Both the position numbers and the translations under genes were made by a program. 5,800 nt of DNA, taken from the NCBI GenBank assembly GCA_965368585.1, contig CBDUNM010000227.1, positions 1-5,800 of the forward strand. The letters run 5' to 3'. Below are positions 1 through 4,663 of the stretch, piece by piece; positions within the stretch are counted from its first letter, which is position 1, and each line of letters starts with the position of its first letter. Under the pieces are notes generated by a model, which worked only from the letters and a program-made list of their open reading frames with translations, was not told the origin of the DNA and did no database searches. The stretch is from JARRQB01 sp965368585 (GTDB lineage Bacteria; Pseudomonadota; Gammaproteobacteria; Chromatiales; Chromatiaceae).

Positions 1-164
1 TTGATCGTATAGACCGGTGCGCTGGTTGCAACCCAGTGCGCTTCATCGAGATGGAGCACCTGCGCCAGATCGAGCGCATCGCGAATGCGCAGGTGGAAGG
101 CATTGCCGAGGCGCTCGAAAAACATCGCCTGCTGTTCGGTGGAAGAGGTTGTTGGATTGTCCAT
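1..164 (-). CDS. N-terminal 54 residues of an uncharacterised protein (runs off the left edge)
   Basis: The minus strand is open from an ATG at 164-162 to the window edge, giving 54 residues that begin MDNPTTSSTEQQAMFFERLG and include LRIRDALDLAQVLHLDEAHW. No stop is reached, so the gene continues to the left. Codon use is clearly coding-like, with mostly G or C in third positions (CTC, CTG, CGC, GCG, GAC), unlike the opposite strand. There is no signal peptide; the visible part looks soluble and largely alpha-helical. The ribosome binding site is weak: only an AGG about 13 bases upstream. The phrase around LDEAHWVATSAP resembles, from memory, the start of conserved hypothetical proteobacterial proteins, but no domain can be assigned from this fragment. 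It is transcribed divergently from citrate synthase. The gene is fairly sure; its function is unknown. Confidence 0.62.
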   Translation of the reverse strand, partial: MDNPTTSSTEQQAMFFERLGNAFHLRIRDALDLAQVLHLDEAHWVATSAPVYTI

Positions 165-528
165 GAAGCAATCTTAACCTGGAAATTCGACGAGCATGGT
201 AGTCCCCCGTTGCTTGTTCTGGCGCTGCTGTCGTTGCTCGCGGCTGTCTACGCGCGAATCTTGCCGGGGGTGGTGATGCGCAGTTCGGCTTTCCAGGCGC
301 CGCCTTGGCGGGAGCGACCAATTCCGGCACCTGGACGGCCAATTCGGTCAGATGTCTGCACACAAGTTCCAGTGCACTGTCAGAGGGCAGTACGCACACC
401 GATTGTGCGATGGCGCCGGTGCGGATTCGGCGCGTTCGCTCTATCTCGTTGATTTCGGAGTCTTCGTCTGTCTGGCATTAAAAATGCTGAGTTTCTATTT
501 CGAAAAATCCTTCAAGGAAATCACGAAC
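165..528. other. Divergent intergenic region between the left-edge gene and gltA
   Basis: This 364-base stretch must hold the promoters for both divergent genes, but no strong sigma-70 pair stands out. A TTGATT at 449-454 is followed by AT-rich TTAAAAAT near 478-485, but the gap of over 20 bases is too long to call. A stem-loop at 372-397 pairs GTGCACTG with CAGT-GCAC (two unpaired bases at 392-393, loop 380-387). Open frames that cross the region on both strands have no ribosome binding site and arginine- and proline-rich translations typical of chance frames in GC-rich DNA, so no gene is called. Confidence 0.6.
514..518 (+). promoter_or_regulatory. Ribosome binding site that fixes the gltA start
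   Basis: AAGGA lies 10 bases before the ATG at 529. The same frame is open further upstream with ATGs at 352 and 484, but neither has a comparable purine-rich site. The residues those starts would add (for example LSFYFEKSFKEITN) have no counterpart in citrate synthases. Confidence 0.6.
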
Positions 529-1854
529 ATGAGCAATCAGGAAATCATGCTGGGCCCTCACGCGGCAGACACCGCCCAGAACAAAGCCACGATCACGGTG
601 GGTGGCCGGTCGCACGAACTGGCCGTTGTCACCGGCAGTGAAGACGAGCAAGCGATTGACATTCGTGATCTGCGTGCACGGACCGGTCTGGTCACGCTGG
701 ACTCCGGATATGCAAATACCGCCAGCTGCGAGAGCGAGATTACCTTTATCGACGGCGACGTCGGAATCCTGCGCTATCGCGGTATTCCGGTAGAGGATTT
801 CGAAAAGCACCCCAACTTCGTCGAGGTGGCCTGGTTGCTGACGTTCGGACGACTACCGACGGGCATCGAATATTCGCGCTTCAGTCAGGAATTGACCGCG
901 CATGCCAACATCGACGAGGCGATGAAAACGCATTTGGAGGGTTTTCCCCGGACCGCGCCGCCCATGGCAATGCTGTCGGCCATGATCAACACCCTTTCCT
1001 GCTTTCATCCCGAGTTCTATGAACTGAGTGACTCCCGACAGTTCGAGAAGGCCGCTGCACAGTTCATCAGTAAGGTCAGAACCCTGGCCGCTTTCGCCTA
1101 CCGTCGTAGTCAAGGGCTCCCCTACATCTACCCGGACCACCAACTGCCGTACGTGGTCAATTTCCTGCACATGATGTTCTCACACCCCTACGAAAAATAC
1201 GTATGCCACGATGCGGTGGCGGATGCGCTGAGTCTGTTCCTCATCCTGCACGCGGATCATGAACAGAACTGCAGTACCTCAACGGTGCGCATGGTGGGAT
1301 CCAGCGGAGCGAATCTGTTCGCCTCTTGTGCAGCCGGGGTATGCGCCTTGTGGGGACCGCTGCATGGGGGTGCCAACATGGCGGTGATCGAGATGCTCGA
1401 GCAAATTCGCGATGGCAATATGACGCCGGAGCAATACGTTCGGTTGGCAAAGGACAAAGATAGCAGCGTCCGGCTGATGGGATTCGGTCACCGAGTCTAT
1501 AAAAACTTCGACCCAAGGGCGAAAATGCTTCAAAAGGTGTGCGAACGCTTGCTATCCACGCTCGGTATCAACGACCCGCTCCTGGATATTGCGCGTAAAT
1601 TGGAAGAGATCGCGCTGACCGACAGCTACTTCATCGACCACAATCTGTATCCCAATGTGGACTTCTACAGTGGAATCATACTCAAGGCCATCGGCATACC
1701 GACGAACATGTTTACGGTGATGTTTGCTATTGGACGGCTGCCTGGTTGGATAGCTCACTGGCACGAACAGGCCGAAAGCGCGGACAAACGTATTGCTCGA
1801 CCTCGACAGATCTATACGGGAAAGAAAAAGACCCACTACATTAACGCCGTGTAG
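529..1854 (+). CDS. gltA: Citrate synthase, type II
   Basis: Cytoplasmic enzyme that condenses oxaloacetate with acetyl-CoA to citrate, the entry step of the TCA cycle. The 441-residue product is colinear with E. coli GltA (427 residues) apart from about 15 extra N-terminal residues. Family landmarks in order: the small N-terminal beta domain ending near TASCESEITFIDGDVGILRYRG (residues about 64-85, quoted here in part), HADHEQNCSTSTVR with His244, GPLHGGAN with catalytic His279, GFGHRVYKNFDPRA with His321, NVDFYSG with catalytic Asp378, and IARPRQIYTG near the C-terminus. These match E. coli His229, His264, His305 and Asp362. The active site is therefore complete. Several residues of the E. 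coli NADH-binding site are changed (Arg109 to Ala124, Tyr145 to His160, Arg163 to Gln178, Cys206 to Tyr221), while Lys167 is kept as Lys182. The gene stands alone, with no sdh or other TCA genes in the window. A 2-methylcitrate synthase is less likely given the length and motifs. Confidence 0.97.
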   Translation: MSNQEIMLGPHAADTAQNKATITVGGRSHELAVVTGSEDEQAIDIRDLRARTGLVTLDSGYANTASCESEITFIDGDVGILRYRGIPVEDFEKHPNFVEVAWLLTFGRLPTGIEYSRFSQELTAHANIDEAMKTHLEGFPRTAPPMAMLSAMINTLSCFHPEFYELSDSRQFEKAAAQFISKVRTLAAFAYRRSQGLPYIYPDHQLPYVVNFLHMMFSHPYEKYVCHDAVADALSLFLILHADHEQNCSTSTVRMVGSSGANLFASCAAGVCALWGPLHGGANMAVIEMLEQIRDGNMTPEQYVRLAKDKDSSVRLMGFGHRVYKNFDPRAKMLQKVCERLLSTLGINDPLLDIARKLEEIALTDSYFIDHNLYPNVDFYSGIILKAIGIPTNMFTVMFAIGRLPGWIAHWHEQAESADKRIARPRQIYTGKKKTHYINAV

Positions 1855-1857
1855 TGG
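1833..1857 (+). other. Stem-loop spanning the gltA stop codon
   Basis: CCACTACA (1833-1840) and TGTAGTGG (1850-1857) form a perfect 8-base-pair stem with a 9-base loop; the TAG stop (1852-1854) lies inside the right arm. Only a broken T stretch (GTTGATTT) follows, so it is not a classical intrinsic terminator. It could stabilise the mRNA 3' end or act as a weak terminator; that role is inferred. Confidence 0.5.
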
Positions 1858-1971
1858 CGGGTTGATTTCGCTGATGTTGTATCTATGAACCGGCTTTTAC
1901 TTGATCAAGGGTCTACGTTTGCGAGGAAGTGACATTCGAGCTCAACCGGTGGTACGGGGAACAGCTAGCCG

Positions 1972-2166
1972 GCATGTTGCATCAGTCGATCACGGGTCGG
2001 GGTGAACTTGCCGTCAAACAAGGCGCGAAACCTCAGTAGCCTCGTCTTTCCTGAAGTAACGATTTGTCATCGACCCGTGCTCTATCCGGGCCTTCGCTTG
2101 TCCAGCCAAGCTGGCACGTGCGCTTTACTCTAGCCATAACCATCGCTATGGCGTTCGCTCCAGAGC
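1972..2166 (+). repeat. Dispersed intergenic repeat, copy 1 (longer form)
   Basis: Two blocks of this stretch recur at 4342-4434 in the same orientation. Block A (1972-2001) matches 4342-4371 at 27 of 30 positions and includes GCATGTTGCA and TCGATCACGG. Block B (about 2084-2166) is more diverged but shares CGGGCC, GCTTGTCCAG, GCTGG, GCTATG and TCCAGAGC in the same order. Copy 1 carries about 85 extra bases (2002-2086) between the blocks. That insert region is bounded by an inverted repeat, CACGGGTCG (1991-1999) with CGACCCGTG (2071-2079). Both copies lie outside genes. The family is not one I recognise. Confidence 0.72.
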
Positions 2167-2266
2167 CACTCGAACACGTATCGGTTCGCTGCGTGGTGAG
2201 TCAGATCGCCAAGAGACTGAAAGTGATCTGGCAGCTCGCGAATACGGAAATCCGGCGAAAAAGGTA

Positions 2267-2294
2267 TTGCATAAAAATAAGAAAAAAGTAATAT
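2267..2294 (+). promoter_or_regulatory. Candidate sigma-70 promoter for the small membrane-protein gene
   Basis: TTGCAT (2267-2272) and TAATAT (2289-2294) are separated by 16 bases of A-rich DNA. They match consensus at 3 and 4 of 6 positions. A second -10-like hexamer, TATACT (2308-2313), has no good -35. The abrupt AT-richness between about 2265 and 2320 supports a regulatory role, but the exact hexamers are uncertain. Confidence 0.4.
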
Positions 2295-2306
2295 GGGTAA
2301 TTACTT
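2286..2306. promoter_or_regulatory. Operator-like dyad over the promoter/leader
   Basis: AAGTAAT (2286-2292) and ATTACTT (2300-2306) form a perfect inverted repeat with a 7-base spacer; the right part also contains the 8-base palindrome GTAATTAC (2297-2304). It overlaps the candidate -10 and ends about 10 bases before the ribosome binding site. It could bind a dimeric repressor or form a small mRNA hairpin. Both are inference. Confidence 0.4.
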
Positions 2307-2327
2307 ATATACTTAAAGGAGTTCCTG

Positions 2328-2501
2328 ATGCTTAAAAAGAGCGTGCGTGGTGCATTTGATCCCATCACTATGGGCTTTATTCTCGCCGTTGCGGGCGCCG
2401 TCGCGGCGATTTCCCTAGACGGTAACACCCCGTCTGAATCGCAAGATGCTCAGGCGTCAAGCGTTGCAAGCGAGTCGACCGAGTCGGCGCAAATCAAGTA
2501 A
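2328..2501 (+). CDS. 57-residue single-pass membrane protein, unknown function
   Basis: The product begins MLKKSVRGAFDPITMG and ends ESTESAQIK. A basic N-terminus (Lys3, Lys4, Arg7) is followed by a hydrophobic segment at about residues 16-30 (GFILAVAGAVAAISL) and then a polar tail of about 27 residues rich in Ser, Ala, Glu and Gln (31-57). By the positive-inside rule the tail should face the periplasm. A cleaved signal peptide is possible (Ala-rich core) but would leave a disordered peptide of about 30 residues. There is no lipobox cysteine. The start is well supported: AAAGGAG at 2315-2321 sits 6 bases before the ATG. An intrinsic terminator follows 20 bases after the stop, so the gene is a one-gene transcription unit. 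I do not recognise a family. Confidence 0.75.
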   Translation: MLKKSVRGAFDPITMGFILAVAGAVAAISLDGNTPSESQDAQASSVASESTESAQIK

Positions 2502-2521
2502 GAGTCCCGGTCGTGGACAAT

Positions 2522-2547
2522 CCCGCCGGGGTCCCTCGGCGGGTTTT
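2522..2547 (+). terminator. Rho-independent terminator of the small membrane-protein gene
   Basis: CCCGCCG (2522-2528) pairs perfectly with CGGCGGG (2537-2543) around an 8-base loop and is followed directly by TTTT (2544-2547). It lies 20 bases after the stop at 2501. Confidence 0.88.
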
Positions 2548-2811
2548 GGTGGTGCGCGACTATTGCAAAGACGAAGTTGACCCTGCCTTATCGTCAGTCG
2601 ACGCGTCGCGGTGCGAGCAGAATCGAACGACGTGATTCGCGGAAACATCCACCCTTATATTCGAAGCCACGCAAAAGGTCATTCCGCGGGATGATCATCG
2701 CGTTGATCGGTGGAACTTCCGGGTTGAGCGCGAAGGCGGAGATTCAAATCTCGACATCGGGCTCGGTGCTTCCGGGCTCTTCATCCGTGAGTGCACAATC
2801 CGCTGCGCTGC

Positions 2812-2835
2812 GACCGCCATCTGACGGCGGCGGTC
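2812..2835. repeat. Inverted repeat, 7-base arms
   Basis: GACCGCC (2812-2818) and GGCGGTC (2829-2835) are perfect complements with a 10-base spacer. It lies 8 bases left of the palindrome at 2844-2858. No T run follows on either side, so it is not a terminator. Confidence 0.45.
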
Positions 2836-2843
2836 AATCGTCG

Positions 2844-2858
2844 CTTGTTCGGAACAAG
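2844..2858. promoter_or_regulatory. Perfect 15-base palindrome
   Basis: CTTGTTC and GAACAAG flank a single central G. This near-seamless symmetry suits a dimeric DNA-binding protein better than an RNA hairpin, which could not close a one-base loop. It does not match the LexA box of E. coli (CTGT-N8-ACAG). The regulator is unknown. Confidence 0.4.
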
Positions 2859-3046
2859 GGCCCGCATGACTCGACGACAGGGGATACGTGCCTTGGGATA
2901 GCGTTGCTTGAGGACCGCCATGTTCGCTATGTCGAACCGCGCTATCGGTGGAAGGTTCCGCAAACCGGGCTATTCTTGAACTGCACACGAGTTTGATTAG
3001 TTGGTTTCCGTCCGGAAATATCGTAATTCCCTTCTCCCTCAGGAGG

Positions 3047-3099
3047 GTGTCGCGAAAGTCGCCTCTCCCGGCCGCAAGAGGGCGTTTCTGGAGGGACAC
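3047..3099 (+). other. Long imperfect stem-loop in the reductase leader (possible structured RNA)
   Basis: Three nested helices stack on one axis: GTGTC (3047-3051) with GACAC (3095-3099); GAAA (3054-3057) with TTTC (3085-3088); and CGCCTCT (3060-3066) with AGAGG-CG (3077-3084, one G bulged). The loop is 3067-3076. This gives 16 Watson-Crick pairs in 53 bases. The base of the stem ends 62 bases before the reductase ATG. It resembles no riboswitch I know and may equally be a palindromic intergenic repeat. Confidence 0.4.
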
Positions 3100-3161
3100 T
3101 GGTTGGTTCGCCGTGCGGCATGCCGGCGGCACGGTCGCGATTCGGAAACGGGAGCAGATAA

Positions 3162-4211
3162 ATGCACGAGACCTCTGATGGCGTACTAACGGTGGATAGG
3201 CGCCGGCGCGCGGTGCTGCAGACGTTGGGTTTGGGTTTAGGCGCCTTGGCGCTGCCCGGACTGTTCGGGAGCCGGCCGGCGCAAGCCCAGTCCAGCGACT
3301 TGACTATGCGTACTATTCCCCGCACCGGGGAAAAGATTCCAGCGGTGGGGCTTGGAACCCACATGGCTTTCGATATCCGACCCGGTCAGCCGCGTGAGCA
3401 CCTGCGCGAGGTGTTGCGCGCCTTTTACGATGGCGGGGGCCGTTTGGTAGACGTGTCACCCCTGTACGGTATGGCCGAAGTGAATATCGGCGACTTCGCC
3501 ACCGCGCTGGGTATCACGGACAAACTGTTCGTTGCCGGTAAGATCTGGGCGACCGGCGAGTGGCTGGGCGACGACAGTCAGGCATTGCGTCAGCTGCAGC
3601 GATCCCAGGAGCGGCTGTGGCGCGACCGATTCGATCTGCTGCAATGCCACAGTCTGGTCAACGCACCGGTCATCATGAAGCTGCTGCACAACTTGAAACA
3701 GGAGGGCAGGGTGCGTTATACCGGTGTCACCCATCACCTCCCGGCACAATTCCCCGGGTTAACGTCATGGGTGAAAAAGGGAAATGTCGATTTCGTGCAG
3801 CTGCGCTACAACATAGCGACCCGCGCTGCCGAAGAACAGCTGCTGCCCGCCGCCCTTGATACGGGCACCGCCGTGCTCGTGAATATGCCCTTCGAGAAGG
3901 CCCGGTTGTTCCAGATCGTGAAGGGCCGGCCGTTACCCGATTTTGCCGCCGACATCGGTGTAACTTCCTGGGCGCAATTCTATCTAAAGTGGATCATGTC
4001 GCATCCGGCGGTAACCTGCGTGATCCCGGCGACCACCAATCCGAAGCACCAGGCCGACAACATCGCGGCACTCCACGGTCCATTGCCAGACGCGCCGCTA
4101 CGCAAGCGCATGCTCGCGTACTTGGAGACGGTACCGGGTTTCACGGAAGTGACGAGAACACCGGCGTATCCGGAAAAATCCTTCGACGGCGTGGTGAAGC
4201 GGCCCGGTTGA
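3162..4211 (+). CDS. Tat-exported aldo/keto reductase
   Basis: A probable periplasmic NAD(P)H-type oxidoreductase of 349 residues. Residues 1-43 form a twin-arginine signal: RRRRAVLQ (13-20), then a hydrophobic run LGLGLGALALPGLFG (22-36) and a likely cleavage site after AQA (40-42). The rest is an aldo/keto reductase barrel. Its catalytic tetrad is visible as Asp97 and Tyr102 (in VDVSPLYG), Lys127 (in VAGKIW) and His163 (in LLQCHS). The cofactor loop near the C-terminus reads VIPATTNPKHQADNI. Length is normal for the family plus a signal. The start is supported by GGGAG (3150-3154), 7 bases upstream. Tat export implies that the protein folds, perhaps with cofactor bound, before crossing the membrane. 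The substrate cannot be told. The gene stands alone, with an unusually long structured leader and a convergent neighbour. Confidence 0.9.
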   Translation: MHETSDGVLTVDRRRRAVLQTLGLGLGALALPGLFGSRPAQAQSSDLTMRTIPRTGEKIPAVGLGTHMAFDIRPGQPREHLREVLRAFYDGGGRLVDVSPLYGMAEVNIGDFATALGITDKLFVAGKIWATGEWLGDDSQALRQLQRSQERLWRDRFDLLQCHSLVNAPVIMKLLHNLKQEGRVRYTGVTHHLPAQFPGLTSWVKKGNVDFVQLRYNIATRAAEEQLLPAALDTGTAVLVNMPFEKARLFQIVKGRPLPDFAADIGVTSWAQFYLKWIMSHPAVTCVIPATTNPKHQADNIAALHGPLPDAPLRKRMLAYLETVPGFTEVTRTPAYPEKSFDGVVKRPG

Positions 4212-4227
4212 CACTTGTTCAGACGCA

Positions 4228-4261
4228 GGGGGGCGTTTTACGAGTTGCTAGAGAGCCCCCC
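4228..4261. repeat. Inverted repeat after the reductase gene
   Basis: GGGGGGC (4228-4234) pairs with GCCCCCC (4255-4261) across a 20-base loop. It lies 17 bases beyond the reductase stop. No T run follows on the plus strand, so at best it is a weak or factor-dependent terminator or an mRNA 3'-end hairpin. Confidence 0.4.
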
Positions 4262-4341
4262 GTATATACTCGCTCAGGTTGTTGAGATTGGCGGTAACCG
4301 GCGCGGCCTCGCGATCCGCAGTTGCTTTACCGGGTGAACCT

Positions 4342-4434
4342 GCATGTTGCACCAATCGATCACGGATCGGGCCCTGGCTTGTCCAGGCACGCTGGGCACT
4401 TGCTCTTCACAGGCTATGACTTCCGTTCCAGAGC
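4342..4434 (+). repeat. Dispersed intergenic repeat, copy 2 (short form)
   Basis: Same orientation as copy 1 at 1972-2166. The first 30 bases match at 27 positions; the remainder shares CGGGCC, GCTTGTCCAG, GCTGG, GCTATG and TCCAGAGC in order with small gaps. It lacks the 85-base middle segment of copy 1, and the two blocks run straight into each other at TCGGGCC (4367-4373). Confidence 0.72.
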
Positions 4435-4663
4435 GGCGTGCCATCGCACCTGGCCGGCGCGATCATCCCGGATACGGATGCAACTTGCGGGTTAAGGTCG
4501 CGATCCGGTCGGGACCGAATGGAAGCGCCATAAGATCGCCGCCTGGTATTCGAACCACGAAATACCTTCTGCCGCCGTCTTGGGAAAACCAAACAGGATG
4601 GGCTCAAAGACCTTGCACGCCTTCTTGTTGTCATTTCTCCACGGGTGACCCGCGCGCGAGGGT

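Larger units (their letters stand above)
1855..2327. other. Gene-free stretch between gltA and the small membrane-protein gene
   Basis: These 473 bases hold the first copy of the dispersed repeat (1972-2166) and, from about 2260, a markedly AT-rich stretch with promoter-like and dyad sequences. The region 1855-1971 shows nothing I can name. A plus-strand frame from a TTG at 2064 to 2291 stays open but has no ribosome binding site, overlaps the repeat and ends in a lysine/arginine-rich tail, so it is not called. Confidence 0.6.
2548..3161. other. 614-base stretch with no convincing gene but several dyads
   Basis: Frames of about 140 codons stay open on both strands (plus 2577-2996 from a TTG, minus 3132-2695). 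They lack ribosome binding sites, have Arg/Ser/Pro-rich translations with no recognisable motif, and overlap each other. The stretch holds an inverted repeat at 2812-2835, a perfect palindrome at 2844-2858, a small dyad at 3005-3018 (TTTCCG/CGGAAA), a large stem-loop at 3047-3099 and an inverted repeat at 3111-3134 (CCGTGC/GCACGG). It may be a long leader and regulatory region for the reductase, a decayed gene, or a site of an unrecognised small RNA. No strong sigma-70 promoter for the reductase was found in it. Confidence 0.55.
4212..4663. other. Convergent intergenic region with the second repeat copy
   Basis: These 452 bases lie between the 3' ends of the reductase and the Ig/Sel1 gene. 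They contain an inverted repeat at 4228-4261, the second repeat copy (4342-4434), and small hairpins at 4506-4517 (CGGTC/GACCG) and 4545-4566 (GGTATT/AATACC). Open frames crossing the region on both strands have no start signal or recognisable product. Neither flanking gene has a clear T-tailed terminator here. Confidence 0.6.

Noticed and set aside
43..399. A 118-codon open frame on the minus strand overlapping the left-edge gene
   Set aside because: It runs in a different frame across the well-supported start of the left-edge gene, has an Arg/Pro/Ala-rich translation and no ribosome binding site.
2064..2291. A 75-codon plus-strand frame with a hydrophobic middle, possible small protein
   Set aside because: It starts at a TTG without a ribosome binding site, overlaps the dispersed repeat, and ends in the AT-rich promoter-like stretch that gives a meaningless Lys/Arg tail.
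2577..2996. A 139-codon plus-strand frame and an overlapping 145-codon minus frame (3132-2695)
   Set aside because: Both lack start signals and recognisable motifs; long chance frames are expected in DNA of this composition. A decayed gene cannot be excluded.
4228..4261. GC-rich hairpin after the reductase as an intrinsic terminator
   Set aside because: The loop is 20 bases long and no T run follows the right arm on the plus strand; kept only as an inverted repeat.
4541..4566. Minus-strand GGTTCGAATA resembling a tRNA T-loop
   Set aside because: The flanking bases do not give a 5-bp T stem, and no acceptor, anticodon or D arm can be folded around it.
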